This document shows positions 7,157 to 15,968 of a stretch of 45,676 nucleotides of DNA, one piece after another. Source of the DNA: CAYNWT01 sp964450955. Its GTDB lineage: Bacteria; Planctomycetota; Planctomycetia; Planctomycetales; Planctomycetaceae. The position numbers were made by a program, and so were the translations under genes. The stretch's first letter is position 1. Each line of letters starts with the position of its first letter. The stretch spans positions 1 to 45,676 of the forward strand of contig CAYVFI010000046.1 in the NCBI GenBank assembly GCA_964450955.1, in the 5' to 3' direction. The notes beneath the pieces were generated by a model. It worked only from the letters and a program-made list of their open reading frames with translations. It ran no database searches and had not been told where the DNA came from.

Positions 7157-9777
7157 AAGTCATTGAAAGCCGACGCAAGCGCGTCAATTTTAAACTCGTC
7201 CTGATCCTCGCGATGGTCGTGCTGCTGGGCTGGATTTGCATCGGCTGGTGGCACAAGCGGCAGGTTCTTGTTTCGTCCAGGCAATTGTTTGAACGAGGAA
7301 TGGCTGCAAAGGAAGCCGGGAACCACAACCTGGCAGTCGAAGAGCTTGGTCGATACGTGGGCTTCGCACCTAACGACACAAGTGCGCTGGCTGAGTACAC
7401 CGATTCGCTGTACCAGGTCGGTTCGAGTCGAGAACTTCGCGAACAGATTTTTGCACTGAATGAAGAAATTCTGCGTCGGCGTCCTGAAGAGATGCAAATC
7501 CGAGCGGTTCAGGCTGACATCGCGTTGGCGCTTTCGCGAATTCCGGATGCTGCATCGCACGTCAACATTATTGAAGAATACGAACCACTGACAGCGCCAC
7601 TTTTGTATGTCCGCGGGAGGTGCTTCGAAGCAACCAGCGAGACAGACAAAGCAATCGAAAGCTACGAGGCAGCGTTGGCACTGGACGCGAATCACGTCAA
7701 AGCGACCGAACACCTGGCAGAATTGCTGACAACGAAAAAAGGCGAACAGGCTCGAGCGGACAAACTGCTGTCGTCACTGGTCACCAGGACCGGCAGCGTG
7801 GACGCATTGCTGCTAAAAGCACGACGCCATGCTCAAATGGACCAAACCGAGTTGGCGATTGAGGATCTCCGGCTGGCTGTGCGGATGGCTCCGGAAAACA
7901 GCGTGGTGGTTTCCGCATTTGGCGCTGCCATCCATCGCCAGCTAAGTCTTGAATCCAATTCGACTGACATGGATGGCTTGAGACGGGAAGCCCTCACAGC
8001 GCTTCGGAACCGCATCGCGGACGATTCTCAAAACTCGCCCATGCGTTTGTATTTTGCACGACTACTGTGGACAAAAGAAGCCGATCGGGATGAAGCCGTT
8101 GCGACTCTTCGTGAAGGGTGCGAACTGGAGATCAACGACGAGACATTGCTGTTCGCTTTAGCCGACTCACTTATCTCACTGGGACGGTTGGACGAAGCTC
8201 GTCCATTGCTATCCCGGTTCAGCGACAAGATTGATTCCGTTCACAAAAGCAGCTTACTGCGTTCACGGATCCAAATGGCAGAAGAAAGGTGGGAAGACGC
8301 CAGAGCAACACTGGCAACCCTAATCAAAACTGCCCCGCAGGATCGCAACCTGTTAAATCGCGCTCGGTTGTATATCGCGAATTGTCTGCGGGAACTTAAA
8401 CAGGGAGCCGCTGCCGCCACTTCATTCGAAAGGGCGCTGGAAGACAACCCGACTTCCACTGAAGCTCGCCTTGGGCTGGCAGAATCATATATCCGCAACA
8501 ACCAGTTAGTTTCAGCCATTAATGAGTACCGCCAACTCACGGTCATTCCCCGTGTCGCCGCCTTCCTTGCTGATTTGCTGATTGAAGCTCAAACAACAAA
8601 GTTAGTTGAACCAACCCGGTGGAAAGAAATCGACGCGTTGGTTGGCGAGCGTTCAAAGTTTGTCCCAGACCCCATCGAACGCGCGGTGTTGCGTGCGGAT
8701 AGAATGTTTGCCGAAGGCAAGACCCGGGAGGCATGGCTGACGCTGACCAATCTTCTGAAAGAGAACCCGAAGGTGGCCGAGGCTTCGCAAGCCGTGGACG
8801 CCGCGACCTCGTTGATGCTTGATCGATTGATGGAGAAGCTTAGCAAGACTGAGTACGACCCTGAGGCCAACGCGGCGTTCGAAATGTTGACCACCTACTG
8901 GGCGACACGAGCCGACAACGGAAAGCTGACCGGGTACTTCGAGAATCCAGTCGAGACAACCGGTGAGCGCCAGGAGTTGTTGCATCGAATGACACTGACC
9001 ACATTCGTGGCAAGCCAACTGGCCAGGAGAATCCGAGACCTGGGTGGCGACTCGTCAGCATTGCGTAAGTACGCGGACAAGGTTTCTCAGCAATTGGTAC
9101 GAGCCGATGCAACTTACCTTGGGCAACGTCTGCAACTGTTGGCTTCGTTCGGTCAGAAGAATAGGCTGTTTAGAGAACTAGAGGCCGCTGACGTAAAAGT
9201 GTTCGGGCATGCGGTTGGTCGGGTGGTTCCTGCGTTTCACGGCGACATTGACGGACTTAACCGGTTGGAGAACCTCACCGCCAAGCGTCTAAAGGGTCAG
9301 TCAGTTGACGTGGACCTCTTAAATGCGGAAGCTCTCATCCAATCAGCAAAGGGCAATTATGACGCGGCCATCAAGGCATGGAGAAAGCTCCACCGTCAAG
9401 CCCCGAAGCATCTGGACGTCACTCGCAACCTGGTTGTCCTGCTATCAGTTCACGCCAACGAGTTCGAAGAGTCGGGCCGGATCATCGAAGAGGCCCTCAG
9501 AGACAATCCGGATGATGTAACGCTTTTGCATGCAAAGGCTTGTGTCAAGATTGCAGAGGGCAGACTGCAAGAAGCTGAAAAAATCCTCAAGGCCATTACA
9601 ACTCGAAACGTACACATTCCTCACTTAGTCCATTTGTCTTACACGCAGGCAGCTCAGTCACGAACTGGCGAAGCACGCTTCACACTGGACAAAGTTCAAG
9701 TTTCTGGATTGGCAAGGTACCTTCACCCGCTGGATCAAATCATCCTTAAAGGCCTGAAACAGGCCTCAGCGCGGTAG
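7153..9777 (+). CDS. Membrane-anchored tetratricopeptide repeat protein
   Basis: 874 aa. One membrane helix near residues 15-34 (LVLILAMVVLLGWICIGWW) is followed by a long run of TPR-like helical pairs, for example AIESYEAALALDANHVKA and AATSFERALEDNPTSTEARL. There is no enzymatic motif. It is translationally coupled to the exosortase and EpsI-like genes (ATGA at 7153). In proteobacterial PEP-CTERM/exopolysaccharide loci a large TPR lipoprotein (PrsT) occupies a comparable place, so a scaffold role in polysaccharide or protein export is plausible but inferred. Unlike PrsT it has a membrane anchor rather than a lipobox. Confidence 0.85.
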   Translation: MKVIESRRKRVNFKLVLILAMVVLLGWICIGWWHKRQVLVSSRQLFERGMAAKEAGNHNLAVEELGRYVGFAPNDTSALAEYTDSLYQVGSSRELREQIFALNEEILRRRPEEMQIRAVQADIALALSRIPDAASHVNIIEEYEPLTAPLLYVRGRCFEATSETDKAIESYEAALALDANHVKATEHLAELLTTKKGEQARADKLLSSLVTRTGSVDALLLKARRHAQMDQTELAIEDLRLAVRMAPENSVVVSAFGAAIHRQLSLESNSTDMDGLRREALTALRNRIADDSQNSPMRLYFARLLWTKEADRDEAVATLREGCELEINDETLLFALADSLISLGRLDEARPLLSRFSDKIDSVHKSSLLRSRIQMAEERWEDARATLATLIKTAPQDRNLLNRARLYIANCLRELKQGAAAATSFERALEDNPTSTEARLGLAESYIRNNQLVSAINEYRQLTVIPRVAAFLADLLIEAQTTKLVEPTRWKEIDALVGERSKFVPDPIERAVLRADRMFAEGKTREAWLTLTNLLKENPKVAEASQAVDAATSLMLDRLMEKLSKTEYDPEANAAFEMLTTYWATRADNGKLTGYFENPVETTGERQELLHRMTLTTFVASQLARRIRDLGGDSSALRKYADKVSQQLVRADATYLGQRLQLLASFGQKNRLFRELEAADVKVFGHAVGRVVPAFHGDIDGLNRLENLTAKRLKGQSVDVDLLNAEALIQSAKGNYDAAIKAWRKLHRQAPKHLDVTRNLVVLLSVHANEFEESGRIIEEALRDNPDDVTLLHAKACVKIAEGRLQEAEKILKAITTRNVHIPHLVHLSYTQAAQSRTGEARFTLDKVQVSGLARYLHPLDQIILKGLKQASAR

Positions 9778-9982
9778 TCGGTTCCGATTCGACCGGAAAA
9801 ACCCGTATATTAACTAACTTTCCCATTTTCCCGAGCGTAGCGAAACGTCATCAAACGCTGCTTTCCGGAACACAAAACTGTCTTAACGTTGCTTTTTCGC
9901 CAAGAACGGCCTTTGGCTGCGTCGGAGAGACCTATGTTTTCGCAGGCCAACTGTAGGCAGTGACCTGTATATCAAGAGTCGA

Positions 9983-12235
9983 ATGAGACCTGAAATGACA
10001 CGACGAATGACAACCGATAAGCCATCGATCCACAAGACCCCTGTGCCTCAGCGCAATGGTCAGATGAACGGTCGAAATGGCAAGGCTAAGAAGCCAGCCA
10101 AAGATGAGACTCGGGCTATCACACCAATGAGCCTGATGCATGCTCTTCGGCGTCGATGGATTCCAGCCGTAGCGGTTGCAATCCCGGCCGCGTTATTGGC
10201 GGCCGTTGTGATTTGGGAAATCATCCCGGCTCCTTACGAATCTTACGCCGTAGTCAAGGTGAACCAGTATGGCGAAAACATCATCTACCAGGTCGGTGGT
10301 CGGGAAACGAACCATCTGAACTTCCGCGACTCGCAAATGGCGTACATTCGCAGTCGCGGCGTTCTTCAGGCTGCTTTGCGAAAGCCTGAAGTCGCTCAGA
10401 CTGAGACCATGAAGGACATGAAGTACCCAGTCGAGTTTCTATCCAAGAACTTGAAGGTGGACGCGATGGAGAGCGACGAGTTCGTCCGAGTCGCGCTGAG
10501 CGGAAGCCGGCCGCGAGAGTTGGCGACAATCGTGGACGCCATCAAAGACTCGTACATGAACGAAGTCGTTTACAAAGAACGAAACAAAAAGCTTTCAAAG
10601 CTGGAAAAGCTTAAAGAGCTTTTGGAAAAGAAAACAAATGAGCTGATTGCAAAACAGAAGGACATTGACGAACTGGCGGAAGGACTGGGCACAGTTGACG
10701 CCAGGATTGCTAATGAATCTATCCAGATGGCTCAACGCAACCTGCAGGCGTTGTTTGCTGACTATCGAGCAGTCAAACAGGATCTCCGAGAACAAGAGAC
10801 TGTGCGAGCGGCCCGTATTGAAGCTGGTCTCCCACCGGATTCTCTCATCCCCACAACTGAACTTCAGGGCGGCGGACAGGGCGCCGTTGGCAACCAAGTC
10901 AATCCAGCGGTCGCAGCGGCAGCAAGAAAGCTGCAGCTTGTGCAGGAAATGATCGCGAAGATTGAAGAAGCGACCGTGCCAGGTAGTTCAAACGAAAAGC
11001 TAAACAGGTACAAGCGAGAACAAAGACAGCTTGAGGCCAAGCTGGGCGGCGGTGGCGGTGGAGCTACCGGGATCCGACTTTCTCGTTATGAGTCTTTGAA
11101 ACGTGACAAAAAGAACATCGAGCAGGAGATCGCTGAAGCTCAGGCTTTGATCGCCGACAATGGCCGGAAGGCGATGAGCCTTGAACGTGCGAATCGCAAT
11201 ATCAGTCAGTTGGAAGACCAACAGGATCGACTTCAAAAAGAAGTGAATGCCCTTGATATTGAGGCGTTTGCTCCGACACGTGTAGAAATTGTCGAAGATG
11301 CGAATGTACCGGAAGTTAAGAATGTAAAAACGCGAACTCGTCTGGCCGCTATCGGTGCGATGGGCATGTTTGCTCTGGTTATTGCCGCGTTCACTCTGTT
11401 TGAGTGGATGGCACAAAGACTCTCGAGTCCGGATGAACTGACATCTGAGACAGGCCTTCGTTTGCTGGGTAGCCTGCCGGCTCCGGAACGACCAGGCATG
11501 CTTGGAAAACTTGGGTTCGGCGAACCAAACCTAAACGAGTGGAACCGAGTTCTTGTTGAATCTGTTGATGTTGTCCGAACCTATCTGCTGCGACACCTGA
11601 AGGACGACGGTCCGAAGGCAATCGTCATTGCAAGTGCTTCGGCTAACGAAGGCAAGACAACTCTTTCTACTCAACTAGGAAGCAGTATCGCTCGCTCAGG
11701 CCGTCGGGTCTGTGTTGTCGACTGCGACTTCCGTCGGCCGTCGGCTCACCTGGTTTTCCAAACCGAACAAGGCATGGGTATCAGCGAGTTGCTTCGAGGC
11801 GAAGCAGACGTTGACACAATCACTCGCGAAACTTCAATCCCGGGCCTGTGCTTTATCTCTGCAGGTCAGGTTGACGACGAGAGTCTGCGAATCCTGTCGA
11901 TGGACGGTGGCGAGACGCTGGTTGAAACGCTTCGAAAGCACTTCGACTACGTCATCATTGATACTTCACCAATTCTGTTTGTCGCAGAGCCCAGTATGCT
12001 GGCTCAATACAGCGACGGAGTTGTGGTTGCAGTCCGCCGTGACTACAGCCGACTTGGCTTTGTGAATCAGGCATGCGAAACCCTCCGCAACCTTGATGCA
12101 CCAGTGGTTGGAACCGTAATGGTCGGTGCTGAATCCAGCATCCATCGACAGACCTACGGATATCAGCAGGACATTCGATTCGCTGAACCACAACAGAAAC
12201 GGGCTCCTAACCAGCAGCAAAAGACGGCTGTCTAG
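9983..12235 (+). CDS. Wzz/BY-kinase fusion: polysaccharide biosynthesis tyrosine autokinase
   Basis: 750 aa. The cytoplasmic N-terminus is basic and Gln/Asn-rich. Membrane helix 1 lies at about residues 56-78, a periplasmic coiled coil covers about 190-430 with a Gly6 run (KLGGGGGGATG) inside it, and helix 2 lies at about 453-475. This is the Wzz chain-length regulator layout. The C-terminal kinase has Walker A (SANEGKTT, about 550-560), Walker A' (VCVVDCDFRRP) and Walker B (YVIIDTSPI, about 656-664), all typical of bacterial tyrosine kinases. The tail has only a few Tyr (QTYGYQQD) rather than a long Tyr cluster. It likely controls polymerisation or export of the polysaccharide made by the downstream genes. 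A 205-bp spacer upstream suggests its own promoter. Confidence 0.92.
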   Translation: MRPEMTRRMTTDKPSIHKTPVPQRNGQMNGRNGKAKKPAKDETRAITPMSLMHALRRRWIPAVAVAIPAALLAAVVIWEIIPAPYESYAVVKVNQYGENIIYQVGGRETNHLNFRDSQMAYIRSRGVLQAALRKPEVAQTETMKDMKYPVEFLSKNLKVDAMESDEFVRVALSGSRPRELATIVDAIKDSYMNEVVYKERNKKLSKLEKLKELLEKKTNELIAKQKDIDELAEGLGTVDARIANESIQMAQRNLQALFADYRAVKQDLREQETVRAARIEAGLPPDSLIPTTELQGGGQGAVGNQVNPAVAAAARKLQLVQEMIAKIEEATVPGSSNEKLNRYKREQRQLEAKLGGGGGGATGIRLSRYESLKRDKKNIEQEIAEAQALIADNGRKAMSLERANRNISQLEDQQDRLQKEVNALDIEAFAPTRVEIVEDANVPEVKNVKTRTRLAAIGAMGMFALVIAAFTLFEWMAQRLSSPDELTSETGLRLLGSLPAPERPGMLGKLGFGEPNLNEWNRVLVESVDVVRTYLLRHLKDDGPKAIVIASASANEGKTTLSTQLGSSIARSGRRVCVVDCDFRRPSAHLVFQTEQGMGISELLRGEADVDTITRETSIPGLCFISAGQVDDESLRILSMDGGETLVETLRKHFDYVIIDTSPILFVAEPSMLAQYSDGVVVAVRRDYSRLGFVNQACETLRNLDAPVVGTVMVGAESSIHRQTYGYQQDIRFAEPQQKRAPNQQQKTAV

Positions 12236-12331
12236 AACCAGTGGGTGCGTGCGTGCCGCACGTGAAAATAACCCAGCAGAATGCAAGGAGTGTCATCTAG
12301 CGGACAGGAGGTCTGAGGGTGCGATTTAATC
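12236..12331. promoter_or_regulatory. Short intergenic leader with small hairpin
   Basis: A hairpin (cgtgcg tgc cgcacg, 12248-12262) lies between the kinase gene and the deacetylase gene. It is not followed by a T tract, so it is not a typical terminator. It could be a processing or attenuation element, or be incidental. Confidence 0.3.
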
Positions 12332-13237
12332 ATGATTCAATCAGCCAATGTCAGGCCCAACGTCTTCAGTGTGGACGTGGAAGACTATTTCCACGTCTCC
12401 GCATTTGCTGACCGCATCTCGCCGGAAGACTGGGGTCAGTACGAATGTCGTGTTGAAGCCAACACACACCGGATTCTTGATCTGTGTGCCAGACACAATG
12501 TTCGCGGAACTTTTTTTGTGCTGGGCTGGGTCGCCGATCGCTACCCGGAACTTGTCATCGACATCCGCGACGCTGGCCATGAAATTGGTTGTCACAGCTA
12601 TTGGCACCAACTGATTTACGAACTTGGCCCGGAACGCTTTCGTGAGGATCTTGTTCGCGGTCGTGATCTGCTTCAGGAAATTATCGGCGAACCGGTAACC
12701 CTGTATCGAGCCCCCAGTTTTTCGGTTACGAAGAAATCAATGTGGGCCCTGGAGATCATGGTTGAAGAAGGCTTCACCGTGGACTCAAGCGTCTACCCGG
12801 TTCGGCACGACCGCTACGGCATTCCTGACGCTCAGGTGGTTCCGCACAAGATCCAAACCGATTCGGGAAGCATTGTCGAATTCCCCGGCACCATTTGTGA
12901 TGTCGGCGGAATGAACGTACCGGTTGGCGGCGGCGGGTACTTTCGACTGTTTCCGTGGTGGCTGATGCAACGGTTCCTGAGCAAAGTGAACCGCGAACGC
13001 CAATTCAATTTCTACATCCATCCGTGGGAGGTTGACCCCGATCAGCCGCGGATGCAGGGTTCCTGGAAGTCTCGGTTCCGACACTACCAAAACCTCAACT
13101 CCACAACTCGCAAGCTCGACCAACTGATGAGCGCTTTTGACTTCACGACGATGTCTGACGCGCTGCAGCACACCGGGCTGTTGGACACAAAACCAGCTGT
13201 TGCTCCCACAGCTGCCTCAACCGGAGCACAGTCATGA
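12332..13237 (+). CDS. Polysaccharide deacetylase, PEP-CTERM/exosortase-locus type
   Basis: 301 aa, carbohydrate esterase 4 (NodB) fold; it removes acetyl groups from N-acetylated sugars of the exopolysaccharide. Metal and catalytic motifs are clear: SVDVEDYFH (residues 14-21, catalytic and metal Asp) and HEIGCHSYWH (83-92, metal His residues). RAPSFS follows, with DSSVYP and the C-terminal FYIHPWE further on. The DVEDYFHV start is characteristic of the subfamily found in exosortase/PEP-CTERM polysaccharide loci, which agrees with its neighbours. There is no signal peptide, as is usual in this subfamily. Its stop overlaps the next ATG by 4 nt. Confidence 0.93.
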   Translation: MIQSANVRPNVFSVDVEDYFHVSAFADRISPEDWGQYECRVEANTHRILDLCARHNVRGTFFVLGWVADRYPELVIDIRDAGHEIGCHSYWHQLIYELGPERFREDLVRGRDLLQEIIGEPVTLYRAPSFSVTKKSMWALEIMVEEGFTVDSSVYPVRHDRYGIPDAQVVPHKIQTDSGSIVEFPGTICDVGGMNVPVGGGGYFRLFPWWLMQRFLSKVNRERQFNFYIHPWEVDPDQPRMQGSWKSRFRHYQNLNSTTRKLDQLMSAFDFTTMSDALQHTGLLDTKPAVAPTAASTGAQS

Positions 13238-14469
13238 AGAATGTTCTTTACGTAACACACCGTGTCCCCTGGCCACCGAACCGCGGCGACCGCATTCGCA
13301 CCTACAATATTATCCGATATCTGGGTCAGCGATGTCGTCTGTACGTCGCGACATTTGCCGATGAAGCGCCCGCTGCGGACGCAACAGAAGAACTCGGAAA
13401 GTACTGCGAGTCCGTCGCAATTGTTCCGGTGGGTGCTACCAGGTGGATGCACGCGGCCGTTTCATTCGCAACAGGCAAGACTGTTACCGAAGGCCTGTTC
13501 CATTCATCAGCCTTCGCTGACGTTGTCCGGAATTGGTCGGAATCGATTCAGTTTGATGCCGTCCTGGCGTCGTCGTCCGGAGTGGCTCGGTACCTGGACA
13601 TTGACCCTCTGTCCGGCGCACGGAAGTGGGTTGATTTGATTGATGTCGATAGTGAGAAGTGGCTGGATTACGCCACGACTTCAAACCCCGTCATGGCACA
13701 GGTCTACAAGCGAGAGGGTTTGCGTCTGCGAGGTATTGAGAAGCAACTGGCAAAAGACTGCGACCGCTTAACGGTTGTTACCGACGCCGAAGTTGAGGTC
13801 TTCCGTGACTTCTCTCAAGACGGACACGTCAGCGCGGTGACTAACGGAGTGGACCTTGAATTCTTCAAGCGTCCGGAAGACACGCAGGAAGAACTGAAGT
13901 GTGTGTTTGTTGGTGTGCTGAATTACAAACCCAACTCAGACGGCGTTGCCTGGTTCTGCGAACAAGTCTGGCCGCTGGTACGAGCCAAACATCCGACGGC
14001 TCGGTTCGAAATCGTTGGACGAGATCCTTCACCTGAGGTTCTGGCCCTGGATCAGATTGATGGTGTCGATGTTGTTGGCCCCGTAGACGATATCCGTCCC
14101 TACTTGTGGAGTGCGTCCGCGATTGTCACTCCGATGCTGATTTCACGCGGTGTTCAAAACAAAGTACTGGAAGCGTTTGCTGCTGAGCGTCCATTGATTT
14201 CATCTGCACCACCTTTGGTTGGTTTGGATATTGAACTTGGAACACACGCCATCAAAGCAGAAACGCCACAGCAATGGGTCGATTCAATCGACATGTTATT
14301 CACAGACGCTGGTAAACGAAAATCGCTTGGCCAGGCGTCTCGCGAGTGGGTTGTCGGCCATCACCGCTGGGACGTGTGTCTGGAAGAGTTCAGTGATCTG
14401 CTGACAGACGATAGCGACTGCCGGTCATCTGAACTTGTTGCCGTTGGTGAAGAGGAGAAGTCAGAATGA
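13234..14469 (+). CDS. Glycosyltransferase, exosortase-system sugar transferase type
   Basis: 411 aa, GT-B fold glycosyltransferase with a GT1/GT4-like C-terminal domain. The N-terminus THRVPWPPNRGDRIRTYN matches the signature start of the sugar transferases associated with PEP-CTERM/EpsH1 loci. The C-terminal half carries FVGVLNYKPNSDGVAWF, then EIVGRDPSPEV and GVQNKVLEAFA, the donor-nucleotide-binding region. It is soluble, without membrane helices, so it probably adds sugars on the cytoplasmic face. It is coupled by ATGA overlaps to both the deacetylase upstream and the ligase-like gene downstream, which strongly suggests one pathway. Confidence 0.9.
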   Translation: MKNVLYVTHRVPWPPNRGDRIRTYNIIRYLGQRCRLYVATFADEAPAADATEELGKYCESVAIVPVGATRWMHAAVSFATGKTVTEGLFHSSAFADVVRNWSESIQFDAVLASSSGVARYLDIDPLSGARKWVDLIDVDSEKWLDYATTSNPVMAQVYKREGLRLRGIEKQLAKDCDRLTVVTDAEVEVFRDFSQDGHVSAVTNGVDLEFFKRPEDTQEELKCVFVGVLNYKPNSDGVAWFCEQVWPLVRAKHPTARFEIVGRDPSPEVLALDQIDGVDVVGPVDDIRPYLWSASAIVTPMLISRGVQNKVLEAFAAERPLISSAPPLVGLDIELGTHAIKAETPQQWVDSIDMLFTDAGKRKSLGQASREWVVGHHRWDVCLEEFSDLLTDDSDCRSSELVAVGEEEKSE

Positions 14470-15836
14470 AGGGATTACTGTTTACAGTATCACTGACTTA
14501 CGGCGGCGCTCTGGTATCGATGTTTAGTCCGTTTTACGGCCTGTTGATCTACGTCTGCTTTGCGATTGTTCGTCCCGAAGACATGTGGCCTTGGTCCGTT
14601 TCTGGTGGTAACTACAGCCGGATTATTGCGATAGCGATGCTTGGCGGCTGGCTGTGGCATATTGGCTTAACATTCCTCACTGGCAAAGGTGTGAACTTCA
14701 GGTTCGGTGCCGGCAAGTCGGTGGTGTTGCTGTTCCTCAGTTTTTGGCTGTGGACGGTGTTCCTGTCTTTGAATGCCGCCAGCCCGCTGCATGCGTGGGG
14801 GTACGTCGAAACGCTTGGCAAAATCCTGCTGCCATTTCTTGTCGGAATGACAACGATTGACTCGGTCAAGAAGCTCAAACAGCTTGCATGGGTCATTGTT
14901 ATCAGTCAGGGCTATGTTGCCTATGAGATGAACTCTTACTACTTCGGTGGATACAACAAACTTCGGCTGGACGGTTTTGGTGGTGTCGACAACAACAGCT
15001 GCGCGATTGCGCTGGTGACTGTGATTGGCCTTGCGGCATTCATGTTCCTGCATGTGAAGAAGTACTGGCAGAAGGCCATAATTGGTCTCTGCGGAGCTTT
15101 CATGGGCCACGCCGTTCTGTTTTCGTTTTCACGCGGCGGAATGGTCGCTCTGATTATCTGTGCGGGAGTCGGATTCCTGCTGCTTAAGAAGTCGACTCGC
15201 CACTACCTGGCATTTGGAGTCGCCTGTATCGGCATGCTTTATCTGGCGGGTCCCGAAGTGCGTGATCGCTTCATGCGAACCTTCGAAACCAAACGAGGTA
15301 AGCGCGAAGCTTCTGCGCAGAGTCGAATTGACTTGTGGAAAGACTGCTGGACGGTACTTAAGGGCGATCCCATTATGGGGTGCGGTCCGGACCACTGGCC
15401 GTTGCTGGCCCACCGCTTTGGCTGGCCGAGAGGCAAAGAGGCTCACAGTCTTTGGGTGCAAACAGCGACAGAGACCGGGTTCATAGGCATCATCTTGTTT
15501 GCCGGTTTCTATGTCGTCTGCATGGTCAGGCTGTGGCTGTTGATTCTCAGGTCAAAGCCCGACGACGACCCATGGTTTTCTGATACCGGCAAGATGGTCA
15601 TTGCATCCTTGACCGCGTTCGGCTTCTCCGCACAATTTGTGAGTCTTGAGGCATTGGAAGTGCCGTATTATGTGACTCTGCTTGGAGCGGCGACCCTGTC
15701 GGTGTATTCAAAAATGCAGCGAGAGCAGGACGATCTTCAGGACGAAGACGAGTACGAATATGATGAAGGATACGAACAGGAACCTGACGAAGGCTATTTG
15801 AACCACGATGCGTGGGCTCCAATCGCCGTCGGCTAG
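14466..15836 (+). CDS. O-antigen ligase-like / exosortase-associated O-glycosylation ligase
   Basis: 456 aa, polytopic (about 10 membrane helices), inner membrane. The N-terminus with its FSPFYGLLIYVCFAIVRPED stretch resembles the putative O-glycosylation ligases of exosortase systems. The central periplasmic loop contains QSRIDLWKDCW and MGCGPDHWPLLA, the region conserved in Wzy/WaaL-type enzymes. The last 50 residues are an acidic tail rich in Asp, Glu and Tyr (DEDEYEYDEGYEQE). It probably polymerises or transfers the repeat unit made by the upstream transferases. It is the last gene of the coupled set starting at 12332, and 132 bp with a hairpin follow. Confidence 0.87.
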   Translation: MKGLLFTVSLTYGGALVSMFSPFYGLLIYVCFAIVRPEDMWPWSVSGGNYSRIIAIAMLGGWLWHIGLTFLTGKGVNFRFGAGKSVVLLFLSFWLWTVFLSLNAASPLHAWGYVETLGKILLPFLVGMTTIDSVKKLKQLAWVIVISQGYVAYEMNSYYFGGYNKLRLDGFGGVDNNSCAIALVTVIGLAAFMFLHVKKYWQKAIIGLCGAFMGHAVLFSFSRGGMVALIICAGVGFLLLKKSTRHYLAFGVACIGMLYLAGPEVRDRFMRTFETKRGKREASAQSRIDLWKDCWTVLKGDPIMGCGPDHWPLLAHRFGWPRGKEAHSLWVQTATETGFIGIILFAGFYVVCMVRLWLLILRSKPDDDPWFSDTGKMVIASLTAFGFSAQFVSLEALEVPYYVTLLGAATLSVYSKMQREQDDLQDEDEYEYDEGYEQEPDEGYLNHDAWAPIAVG

Positions 15837-15925
15837 TCATTGACTGCCTACCGCTGGTAATCCAACGAAACTGAAAGACTGACTTACGCAACGTGGGTCA
15901 ACGTCTGACAGAACACAGTACCCTT

Positions 15926-15966
15926 GCTACAATTTCGGACCGATCCGATTTTGTAGCGAGGGTTTT
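15926..15966 (+). terminator. Terminator-like hairpin abutting the next start codon
   Basis: gctacaa (15926-15932) pairs with ttgtagc (15951-15957). Inside, tcgga pairs with tccga around a ccga loop. After gaggg comes a T6 tract ending directly at the ATG at 15969. It can end the polysaccharide operon, but gaggg is also a fair Shine-Dalgarno site for the next gene, so the hairpin may act on that gene's expression instead. Confidence 0.65.
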
Positions 15967-15968
15967 TT

